A program made the translations under genes and the position numbers. The notes beneath the pieces are model-generated. The model worked only from the letters and a program-made list of their open reading frames with translations. It was not told the origin of the DNA and did not search any database. Shown here piece by piece: positions 1 through 8,100 of a stretch of DNA of 13,922 bases. The stretch's first letter is position 1, and the number at the start of each line of letters is the position of its first letter. The DNA is from Scenedesmus sp. ARA3 (taxonomy: Eukaryota; Chlorophyta; Chlorophyceae; Sphaeropleales; Scenedesmaceae), in the NCBI GenBank assembly GCA_004335835.1, contig RWJK01000778.1:1-13922 (forward strand), in the 5' to 3' direction.

Positions 1-8
1 TCTGCTTC

Positions 9-13
<5 letters not shown>

Positions 14-61
<48 letters not shown>
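14..61 (+). repeat. (CTG)16 tract in the 3' UTR of gene A
   Basis: An uninterrupted run of CTG units on the plus strand, preceded by imperfect TTCTG units from position 1. In transcript sense it is (CAG)16, starting just after the TAG of gene A. It is a likely length-variable microsatellite. Confidence 0.9.
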
Positions 62-63
<2 letters not shown>

Positions 64-211
64 ACTGCTTGCGGCCCAGCAGCTGCCGCAGGCCTGTGCC
101 CAGCTTGCTCAACCGCTCGCTCAGCTGCTGCACTGCCGCGTGGCCCTCGGTGTTTTCTGCGTACAGCAGCCGCTCGTGCCACACCAGCATGCTGAACAGG
201 TGCTCCTTGGC
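62..211 (-). CDS. Gene A exon 5, terminal exon with stop (residues 305-353)
   Basis: The acceptor CTGCAG|GCC sits directly at the end of a (CTG)n tract in transcript sense, and phase 0 matches exon 4. It encodes a likely amphipathic helical tail beginning AKEHLFSMLVWHERLL and ends at TAG (plus 62-64). Continuity of TVYDTK with AKEHLFSM fits a DUF1769 C-terminus, which supports skipping the whole 147-bp array. A triplet tract begins in the 3' UTR immediately after the stop. Confidence 0.72.
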
Positions 212-213
212 CT

Positions 214-247
<34 letters not shown>

Positions 248-2281
248 GTTTGTGATTCAGCTGGGAGTCAGCTTCCAGCAGCATACGTCACTCTCTGCTG
301 AGCAGAGTGTTTGTATGTGTGTGAGCACATACATTGCATGGCTTTGTGTAAGCTACATCCAGTCTGCCGCCAACCAGCAGTTTGCATCGAAACTTTGTGT
401 TTACAAAGCTGCCCTCGCTGAGCTGCCCACGCTGAGCGTGGCATTGAATCAAACTTAAAACCCAGCAGGAACTTCTTAAGAACACGCCCCTCATCTCACC
501 TTTGTGTCATACACAGTCAGCTGCAGCGGCTGCCCGTTCAGTGCTGCCGCCAGGTCAACATTCACAAAGCCGCCCACGCTGAGCGTGGCATTGAATCAAA
601 CTGAAAACCCAGCAGCAACCGCCTAAGCACATGCCCCTCATCTCACCTTTGTGTCATACACAGTCAGCTGCAGCGGCTGCCCGTTCAGTGCTGCCGCCAG
701 GTCAACATTCACAAAGCCGCCCACGCTGAGCGTGGCATTGAATCAAACTGAAAACCCAGCAGCAACCGCCTAAGCACATGCCCCTCATCTCACCTTTGTG
801 TCATACACAGTCAGCTGCAGCGGCTGCCCGTTCAGTGCTGCTGCAAGGTCAACGTTCACAAAGCCGCCCACGCTGAGCTTGTAGCTTGAAAAGTCGATCA
901 GGTGCTGCCAGATGTGGAAGGTGTACACGTGCTGCGTGTCCAGCAGCAGGCCATCCAGGTTCTTGGGCGTGTCGCACCACTTGCGGCGCTTGTGCGGGCA
1001 CAGCGGCGCGTCTGCAGGGATCAGCCAGAGACAGATGCAAAGTGATACAAGTGCCAGCAGCTCAATACACATCGCACAAGCAGCTGCAATCATGGCCAAT
1101 CACATACTCACGCTTGAAATCCCCCGGCTCCACTCACAGTTATTTGGCAGGCAGGGCGGGGCTGAGCAGACGCATGCCCTCCTGCGTTTCTGCTAGCTTT
1201 GTCTCCCTGCCTAGCTCAGCAATTTAACACCCCCTGACATAACACACTGCTGCTTGATTACATCAACCAGAGCTGTGCGGCTTGCCACGCAACCACAGCA
1301 AAGCAACCGCAGTTCCAGAAGAGCCACTCACTGTGCTTGTCAACCAGGGCAGGGCTGAGCAGCTGCATGTCTTCCTGCGCCTCTGCTAGCTTTGCCTTGC
1401 TGCCTGGCGCAGCACTTGTAGCTAAATCCACGCTGCAACCACACCACACAACAGCACGTTCATTTCCACTTCGAAGTGCCGTTGCTGCCACCACACCACA
1501 GCAGGCTGCAGAACCTCAGACGTGGAACTCCACAGCAGGAACAGCCATATCAGTCAAAAACACTCACTGTGCTTGTCAGCCAGGGCCGGGCTGAGCAGCC
1601 GCATGTCCTCCTGCGCCTCTGCTAGCTGCGGCTCGCTGCCTGGCTTGCTCACGTTGACCAGCTGGCAGGCCGCCAGCAGCGGGTTCATGAAGTAGGGCAG
1701 CGCAGCGTACGCGTCCACCTGTGTGCTGCTGCTGAAGACCTTGGCTGCTGCTGTCATGACCAGCTCGCCCACCCAAGGCGGGGCATTGCCTGGCTTGACA
1801 AACTCCTGGCCCATGCACAGGCTGCTTGCAGGAACGGGGCGCTTGAAGCGGCCCTGCAGGAAACACCATGAGTTATGCGGGATGATAAGGCGGGCAGCAG
1901 GGAAAAACACCAGGCGTTTCAAACTCCTGGCCGATGCACAGGCACTTGGCGCTTGAAGCGGCCCTGCAGGGACAGTTGTTGGGTTTGCATGACACGCCAG
2001 TTGGCAGGGGGCCAAGCAGCAATCAAGGGTTTGATGCATGACCTGGAGGGGCGTTACAGCTGGCTGCTGCTGACCTGGCACACGACCTTCTGCTTCTATG
2101 CTAGTACATGTTATCAAGAGCTGGCTACTGTTACTGCTGACAATGCACATGCTCTGGAATGGTGTTACAGTCATCTGCTGCTGCTGCTGCTGCTGCTGCC
2201 CAGTCACATGACGTGTTGCTGCTGACCTGGTGCATGACCTGCTGCTGACTGGCAGTGACCAAGCAACACAAATGTCACAGC

Positions 2282-2324
<43 letters not shown>

Positions 2325-3047
2325 CATGGCACATGATCGGGCAGAGGCGCTTCTTGCTCATAAACAGAAGCTGCTGAATACACCACAGCAACCTTCCAAC
2401 CCGCTGCTGCTGCCGTTGCTGCGCACCTGGCACATGATCTGGAAGAAGCGCTTCTTGCCCTCAAACAGCCGCTGCTGGCTGTTGGGCAGGCCCTTGAGGT
2501 GGATCTCCATGATACCCTCGAAGAAGGCAGAGTTGATGGTCACGGGGCCCTGGTTGATGGGCACAGCGTGCTGAGGGTCTTTGCAGTTGTCGATGGTCTG
2601 CGGTTTGGAGGGTTTTGAGAGAGTTCGGGGATTACAGGGGGCAGGGGTGCATGGTGTGAGTGAGCAGCAGGAGATAATGAGACGGCGATATCGAAGCAGC
2701 GCAGCAGTTGAGGATGTCAAGATAACAGCAGGTAACAGGCAGCTGCCAAAGCATGATGCGCAGCACTGCTGCTGTGAGGGCTGTGCCATCATCAGCTTGC
2801 TGCAGCTCACCTGGGCCTCAACCATTGGATTTGCGGATACAATCACGGGATAAGTTGAAGACTTGAGGATCTTTTCGTGGGATGGCATGGCGGGCTTGTG
2901 CCATGGGTGCACCTCTCCTGGCGCGCACTCGAAGCCACCAGCACACAGCTCGAAGCCAGGCGACGGCTGCTGTTTAGATGATGAACTGAGAGAATGTTTT
3001 GTGTGGGCGTCGTGTGTGGGTGGTAGTATCTCCGTTGTGCAGACCAT
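62..3047 (-). CDS. Gene A: DUF1769 (PF08588)-like protein, 5 exons, 353 aa
   Basis: Spliced model: 3047-2811, 2597-2427, 1853-1568, 1011-794 and 211-62, total 1062 nt. Every junction agrees in phase (0, 0, 1, 0), with GTGAG or GTGCG donors and CAG acceptors. The start at 3047 has a good context (CACCATGG) and is the first ATG after an in-frame TAA at 3111-3113. The core shows a family-like order: an N-terminal VPIN and SAFFEG stretch, LFEGKKRFFQ running over a junction into GRFKRPVP, then MGQEF, PYFMNPLL, RRKW, a HIWQHLIDF segment, NGQPL and a C-terminal LWHERLL-like helix (here LVWHERLL). From memory this is the order in DUF1769/UPF0590 proteins of fungi and protists; a fission-yeast member (Duc1) is cortical and thought to bind phosphoinositides. 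No signal peptide or membrane segment is seen, so a cytoplasmic or cortical role is inference. The biochemical role is unknown. The first 79 residues show no family similarity I recognise. Confidence 0.72.
215..244 (+). repeat. (CAG)10 tract abutting the exon 5 acceptor
   Basis: In transcript sense this is (CTG)10 immediately followed by CAG|GCC. The tract therefore occupies the place of the polypyrimidine tract and supplies the acceptor context of gene A exon 5. Confidence 0.9.
425..878 (-). repeat. 147-bp tandem array of the 3' end of gene A exon 4 with its donor
   Basis: The block GCCCACGCTGAG recurs at 425, 572 and about 866, and the donor block CTCACCTTTGTGTC recurs at 495, 642 and 789, both at exactly 147 bp. 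The copy at 789-878 belongs to the functional exon; the others lie in the intron. A more decayed partial unit is visible at about 361-424. 147 is divisible by three, but each intronic copy runs into TGA after its donor, and no acceptor gives the needed phase 0, so the copies are probably not spliced in. Intronic units carry a junction palindrome, CCACGCT-G-AGCGTGG, that the functional copy lacks. Confidence 0.9.
794..1011 (-). CDS. Gene A exon 4 (residues 232-304), DUF1769 core
   Basis: Acceptor CCCTGCAG|AC supplies the two bases needed to complete the phase-1 codon (an Asn). The exon ends in frame at ACAAAG|GTGAG. It encodes CPHKRRKWCD, HVYTFHIWQHLIDF and LNGQPLQLTVYD, the C-terminal signature region of the family. 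Its 3' end plus donor is the source sequence of the 147-bp tandem array that lies downstream in the intron. Confidence 0.75.
1154..1425 (-). repeat. Two decayed copies of the 3' end of gene A exon 3
   Basis: The exon segment CTGAGCAG...TCCTGCGC..CTCTGCTAGC at 1591 recurs near 1355 and, more diverged, near 1162. The copy at 1327-1425 keeps the donor (CACA|GTGAGTGG in transcript sense) and translates as LAEAQEDMQLLSPALVDKH, one or two changes from the functional exon. The acceptor-like CAG near 1440 would give the wrong phase. They fill much of the 556-nt intron between exons 3 and 4. Confidence 0.75.
1568..1853 (-). CDS. Gene A exon 3 (residues 137-231), DUF1769 core
   Basis: Acceptor CCTGCAG|GGCCGC and donor CACA|GTGAGTG leave one base, phase 1, matched by the next exon. 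The translation contains GRFKRPVP, MGQEF, a PPWVGELV segment, PYFMNPLLAACQ and an acidic LAEAQEDMRLLSPAL segment, in the order expected for DUF1769. Both edges of this exon have decayed duplicate copies in the flanking introns (5' edge at about 1919-1975; 3' edge at about 1327-1425 and 1154-1215). Confidence 0.75.
1919..1975 (-). repeat. Decayed copy of the 5' end of gene A exon 3
   Basis: GCGCTTGAAGCGGCCCTGCAGG is repeated about 110 bp from the functional acceptor, with matching flanking bases (ACTCCTGGCC.ATGCACAGG) and a short deletion. The copy keeps an acceptor-like CCTGCAG|GGCCGC. In the reading frame of exon 3 it hits a stop after about 14 codons, so it looks non-functional. Confidence 0.75.
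2030..2376 (-). repeat. Triplet tracts and decayed exon 2 edge copies within intron 2 of gene A
   Basis: This part of the 573-nt intron 1854-2426 contains (CTG)8 at 2175-2198 and (CTG)13 at 2285-2323. At 2328-2375 a copy of the exon 2 3' end matches GGCACATGATC and GCGCTTCTTG; in transcript sense it reads LFMSKKRLCPIMC against LFEGKKRFFQIMC. Weaker related blocks are seen near 2071 (ACCTGGCACACGACC) and 2226 (ACCTGGTGCATGACC). GTTACAG-CTGACCTGG blocks at 2053 and 2164 suggest a further local duplication. No coding exon is supported here. Confidence 0.55.
2427..2597 (-). CDS. Gene A exon 2 (residues 80-136), start of DUF1769 core
   Basis: Acceptor CCGCAG|ACC follows a pyrimidine-rich run in transcript sense. 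The donor is CAG|GTGCGC, and the exon is 57 codons, phase 0 at both ends. It encodes HAVPINQGP, SAFFEG and LFEGKKRFFQ, which fit the N-terminal part of the DUF1769 domain and lead directly into the GRFKRPVP start of exon 3. A decayed copy of its 3' end lies in the following intron near 2328-2375. Confidence 0.72.
2811..3047 (-). CDS. Gene A exon 1 (residues 1-79)
   Basis: Runs from the ATG at 3047 to donor CAG|GTGAGC (intron bases 2810-2806), phase 0. It encodes a Ser/Lys/Pro-containing, probably disordered N-terminus, then a more ordered end with VIVSANP. No membrane segment is seen. The start context matches the eukaryotic optimum, and the frame is closed upstream by TAA at 3111-3113. An additional upstream non-coding exon cannot be excluded. 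Confidence 0.6.
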
Positions 3048-4616
3048 GGTGTTGGCGCGCCTGCTGTGTGCTGTGGCTGCTGCGATGAACGCGTAGAGTG
3101 CTTGCCGAAGTTATGCAGCAGCTAAACGTCGATTGTACAGTTGAAATGGTGGACGTATAGCGTGCGATGGTGAGGGTGAAGCAGCAGCACGAACAGGGCC
3201 TGCAGCTGCTGATGGACGAATGGGGCGATGGCGCAGGGGATAGGGGAGGGAGAGGGCGCACACGCAGCAGGAAGCGTGGATGGAACAAATAAGACAGCGT
3301 CGAAGCAAATAGGTGATGATTGGACTGCAGCGCTCACTCGTGTATCTGCTCCTGGGCCCTCAAGAACAGTTCGGTCTCAGCGCGCCATGTTCATAGCGCG
3401 ATGCTATGCACACCCTCAAGGAAGCCTCTAGATAATTGTTTGTGCTAGCTACTTCTTATTCGGTGCAAGCAAGCTTGCGTGGCAGGCAGTACTACACACC
3501 ACGCACCACGCTCGCTGATGTCGTGCGTGTGCTGCTATTCGCCATCGGAATACGCCCTGTCGCGGTCACAACAGTCAGAACACATGGTTACCCACAGACA
3601 TACATATTGAAACGTGGCTGCAAGGCAGGGCATCTACAATTGCAGTGTGCACCATGTGGCTGTGCAGCCAAAGCATGCACTCACACCTGGTCTCAACAAG
3701 CACCAACCAAACTCTATGTCTGCTGTCTCTATGAAGCAAAAAATATCTCAACTTTGGCAATGCAGCATGCACCCCTATGGACAAACCCACAGCTGTGTTT
3801 CACGGCCGTCAAACTGGATCACTGAAGCTGCTTCAGTGGGGCCCACGTGCATGCGTTCAACTGTATCGTGTGCCAGAGCTGCAATAGGAAGGTGCCCAAC
3901 GCATGTATGGAACGCACGCACGGAGCGCTGGCATGGAACGCGTCGCTCCATGCAATCTGTGAATCATGCCCATGCTATAGCCAGGATGCATCCAGCCGCG
4001 CTTGACACACCTCAGATCACGGCACATCAAAGAACACCGCGGCATTGCGACATATCTCTTTTCATTGCTGGAGGTACAGTTGTACTTGCAGCAGACAGAC
4101 AGTGCTGCAAGTGGAGCAACAGTACTCTTGTTACTGCAAACCACTGCTGCTGCCGCCTCTCTTGCTGCCGCAATGCTACACAGTTTGACACAAGTCATCT
4201 ACATCTACACAAGAACAAAGACTGTACAGTAACACAACAGCAGCCTCAAGCTGCGTAGGACGCCACATATCACGGCCAACACACTAGGAGCACCCGCACG
4301 GACGCTTCAGTACTGCTTTCCTTAGCAATGCACGTCAGGCGTGGCAGTGGATGCACGTGCCAAATAGCATGATGTCAGCATGCAGAGCAACATCTGCTGC
4401 AGCATCATTTTGAACACAGAAAAAGGTTTCAAACAGCTGGCCTCAACACCTTGCTTTGCTTGAGGCAAAGGTGATGCAGCAGTCCATACAGCGTGATAGC
4501 TAGGCTGGCTGCTGCCACAGGTTGTGGCCCACAACAAACCCAGCCTTGCTGCTCCTGCAGCTCTGACAGTCCTTGGTCTGCTGGCGGCATCAGCGATGCA
4601 GGCATGCGCTCAGCAG
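3048..4616. other. Intergenic stretch: 5' flank of gene A and distal 3' flank of gene B
   Basis: Open frames exist on both strands, but none shows splice-consistent exons, recognisable motifs or a convincing composition, so I call no gene. In minus-strand sense, a CCAAT box (plus ATTGG at 3319-3323) lies about 270 bp upstream of the gene A start, and a weak CTATAC element lies near 3154. Either might belong to the gene A promoter, but neither is decisive. I found no TGTAA polyadenylation signal (plus TTACA) below gene B in this stretch. Confidence 0.4.
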
Positions 4617-4843
4617 AGAACTGCCCTGGTGCTCTCTTCGCTCAGATTGCTGCGCAACAGACGCAACTGCTGGCTGCAGCTAGCTGCAGCGCTCTGTCCC
4701 CAACTTGCCATTGGCAAGTTAAAGCATCGCCTGCTGTAGAACTGCCCCGGTGTAATCCTCGATCAGAATGCTGCCCAGGAGGCGCAGCTGCTGGCTGCAG
4801 CTAGCTGCAGTAAGCTGCCCCTCACTTGCCACCGGCAACATAC
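4617..4843. repeat. 121-bp tandem duplication at the 3' end of gene B, with palindromes
   Basis: GAACTGCCC recurs at 4618 and 4739, and CTGCAGCTAGCTGCAG at 4674-4689 and 4795-4810, an offset of 121 bp. The 16-bp core is a perfect palindrome in both copies, extending to 18 bp in the first. A second hairpin, AACTTGCC-ATT-GGCAAGTT, lies at 4702-4720 and is partly kept in the second copy. It lies in or next to the presumed 3' UTR of gene B. Confidence 0.85.
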
Positions 4844-4895
4844 AGCATGGCCTGTTGTAGCCTAAGGCACCATGCAGCTTGCGCAGTAGTGCGTC

Positions 4896-4990
4896 TCAGC
4901 ACAACCTGCAGTGCAAACGCAAGCACAGCAGCAAGCAACAAAGGAAACAGCGGAGGATCAGATTGGAAAACGGCCCTGGCGCACATGCAG
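4896..4990 (-). CDS. Gene B candidate terminal exon with hydrophobic tail
   Basis: Acceptor CACGCAG|CT supplies two bases to the phase-1 donor of the previous exon. The join reads [16 protein letters not shown], which continues the GCC2/GCC3 cysteine pattern, then a Leu/Cys-rich tail and TGA at 4896-4898. The alternative is read-through of the donor at 5126. The frame then stays open through a (CTG)13-coded poly-Ser run to a stop at 4822-4824 and gives a more typical membrane segment ([19 protein letters not shown] followed by RR). I prefer the spliced form because of the cysteine pattern, but only weakly. Confidence 0.42.
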
Positions 4991-5073
4991 CTGCGTGTGT
5001 TGCATAGCATGCTTGCAGGACCACCGGAAGCACAGTGGTGGCGCACACCTGCGCAGTCAGCTGACAAACAAAG

Positions 5074-5116
<43 letters not shown>

Positions 5117-8100
5117 GGCAGCTCACCTGCGCAGTCAGCTGCACTGCTTGCACCCTCAGAGAAGGTGGTGTAACCAGCGGGGCATGGAGTGCAGGGCGCC
5201 CCCATGTTGAACAGAGGGTCATAGCTGCCTGCGCTGTAGCTGCCCTTGGGACATACGCGGCAGTTGGGGCCGGCAGGACCTCCGTACCTGCGAAAGTGAC
5301 AGCGGCAGCAGCAGCAGCAGCAGCAGCAGCAGTGAGAGCTTATGTGTAGCTGTAGCACACGCGGCAGTTGGGACCGGCCGGGCCTCCGTACCTGCACATG
5401 TAACAGCGGCACAGCATCAGCAGGAGCATCACTGGGCGCTTGAAATGCATGAACTCGGACGACTGCATCCAGCACGTGACACAAGCACTGTTGTGGGCCT
5501 TTCGGGAAATGCACACTGCACTGCATGCACACCATACACATATGACTGCACATCATTTGCATGTATACACGCAGGTGTAGTAAACGCATGTCGGGACAGC
5601 CGGCACAGGTGAACTACACCTGTGCGTATACATCAAATAATTATGCATCGATATGTGGATTGTTGTGTACTATGCCTGTGCATAATATGCAATTTGCCGC
5701 GCAGGGCACTCACACCGCGGGACATGTGGCGCTGACACACATGCTGCCCCGCACACACATGACACACATATACATGCATTACACATGCATGCCTATACAG
5801 AAACATATGATAAACATGTTTGGATAGCCAGCCGCGTATTGCGCTGCATGATGGCACTCACCCGGCAGGGCACGTGGCGCTGACACACATGCTGCCTTGC
5901 AGCGTCGGGCTGGCACAGTCCAGCAGAGGGTTCAGCGCCTGCAGATTAGCCAGTGTAATGCTAAACCGCGCAGCCAAACCCTCGCAGCGCTCATTCCTAG
6001 CTGTTTCAAAGCTGCCATAACTGTAGCAGATCGGCACGCCTGCAGGATCACTGTACTGCCGCAGCCGCCTTGCAGGAAGCGTGTTGTACTGCCGCTTGAT
6101 GTACTGCTGCTGCAGCCGCCGGCGGCTGTACTGCCTGTTGTATTGCTGCAGCCGATGAGCAGTGTACTGCTGCTGCAGCCGCCTCTTGCCGGCTGCAGGG
6201 ACTGCCTGTGAGGAGACACTGGCAGCTGCACGGCAGCAGCACACACAGAGGCGGGAGCGGAAGTTTCACAACACATGCAGATGCGCGTATTTAACGCTCA
6301 ACAGCGGTTTCTTGCTGTATGTATATGCGCTGGCACCCTCCAAGCTGTTCATATCCTTCACTGCCACTTGCAGGGTTCGGGGCTTCAGGTGTACAAACTT
6401 CACACAGGAAGAAGCAGTGGCTAGGAATGCATCAACAGGCACCCCACTGCATGCTGGCTTACCAATGGATAGAACTTCAACGCTGCCATCTGTTCCTGCG
6501 AGTGCTGCCGTGGCTGCTGCCTTGCCCGCGCCGTTTACAGCGCTTGCATAGTTGTTGAAGGTAGAAGCCAGCTCCTGCACAGCTGTTGTGTTTGTGGGGT
6601 CATTGACGGAGGCGCTGATATTGTAGGCTGCTGTGGCGGTGGCACCAGGTACCTGAAGAGGCAGAAAATGAAGCCAAGCAACAGGACAAGTGAGTAGTAG
6701 GTGTCGCTGCATGAAGTGCATTTGGTGGCAGGGTGGGTGTTGTTCTGCTGCTGGAGGCATTGCTGCCGCTGTTGTATAGAGTTCTGACAAGCAGCCACAA
6801 CAAGATATCCGGTGAAAGGGGCAGAGAGCTTGCAGGACAACACAAGAGCTATGAGCCCTGTCATTGTAGCATCGAGTAACCCTCGCGTACCGAGCTGTCC
6901 CGTCCCCTGCAAGCCTTGCTGCTACAACTCTTGTCTCTGAGGCTCCTGTCAGCAAAATAAAAAAGGGACTGGATCACAACTCACCTCGGCGCATTCGCCA
7001 GCTGCCACATCGACCATGTCCTGCAGGTAAGGTGAGCCCACCATGTCCAGCAGCTGGCTGGTGACGCTGGCTGCAAGTGACTGGCCCACAGCAGCGCTGC
7101 AGGCGCCAGCCGCCACCACCTGCACCGACAGCAGCGGCAGCTCTACAGCTTCAGCCGAGCTAGGGCTTGGGCTGGGGCTGGGTGACACCTCAGGGCTGGG
7201 TGACAATTTGGGGCTGGGTGACGGGCTGGGTGACACTTCGGGGCTGGGCGACACCTCGGGGCTGGGTGATGGGCTGGGTGACACCTCGGGGCTGGCTGAC
7301 ACCTCGGGGCTGGGTGACACCTCAGGGCTGGGTGACACCTCAGGGCTGGGGCTGGGTGACACCTCAGGGCTGGGTGATGGACTGGGTGACACCTCGGGGC
7401 TGGCACTCGGTGACGGGCTGGGTGACACCTCAGGGCTTGTGCTGGGGCTGGGTGATTCAGTCACCGCAGGCAGCGGTGACGACATTGCGGGTGGGGTGCC
7501 AGCCAGCATTGCTGCCAGGCCTCCGGGGGGAAGCGGCAGGCAGGAGCGGCACACGTAGCCAGCAGAGCACACTGCAGGGCAAGACATGTGCATTGCACAA
7601 AACTATCAGTCAAAGACCAGTGAGATCATGTGTAATAGCCATTGTGATATGCAGACGGGCAGTTGCAGTGTATATGCGGTGTGCAGCATGTGGCTTCAAA
7701 AACGGGTGACACAGACAGCTTGCAGGTGAACGCTGCACTGTGGATCAATGTGGGCTTGCAAGCCTCCATTGTCAAAATTTTCAAAATTTTTGGCAATGCC
7801 AACAACGGCAAGAGCAGCTGCAGCAATGCACAGCCCCTTCACTGCAGCAGCAGCAGCAACTCACTTGAGCATGCAGCAGCACTCGTAGCACCTGGCGAGT
7901 TGGTCTCAAAGCCAGCGGGGCACTGACTACACCTTGGCTCCAAAAGCTCCGCAGTAGCACCAGGCGAGTAGTAGCCAATCGCACACAGCTGGCAGAACTG
8001 CCCACCCCTACCGGGGGCACATTTGCAAGCCCCTGACATCAGCTGATACCTTGGTGTGCTGCATTTGACACACACGGATGCTGCTGTATCTGTGCACAGC

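Noticed and set aside
425..878. CRISPR-like array
   Set aside because: The units are head-to-tail 147-bp copies of an exon end and intron, with no alternating short repeat and unique spacer, and the genome is eukaryotic.
425..878. Tandem alternative exons of gene A
   Set aside because: No acceptor in the copies gives the phase 0 required by the exon 4 donor; the CTCAG acceptor-like site leads to stops.
785..1099. Membrane protein start at 1099 with a hydrophobic leader
   Set aside because: The hydrophobic stretch is translation of the pyrimidine-rich intron before the exon 4 acceptor. The exon starts at 1011 in phase with exon 3.
3436..4258. Plus-strand open frames of 129 and 214 codons in the intergenic stretch
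   Set aside because: No domain, no splice-consistent partners, and composition like random translation of CA- and GC-rich DNA.
6266..6370. Exon after 6463 ending in a stop at 6266
   Set aside because: A phase-1 acceptor near 6370 exists, but the frame soon stops and would drop the LysM and GCC2/GCC3 modules. Skipping to 6192 or 6225 keeps phase and domains.
7043..7558. Plus-strand [10 protein letters not shown] repeat protein
   Set aside because: Pure shadow of the SPSPEV minisatellite on the minus strand, with no independent motif or splice support.
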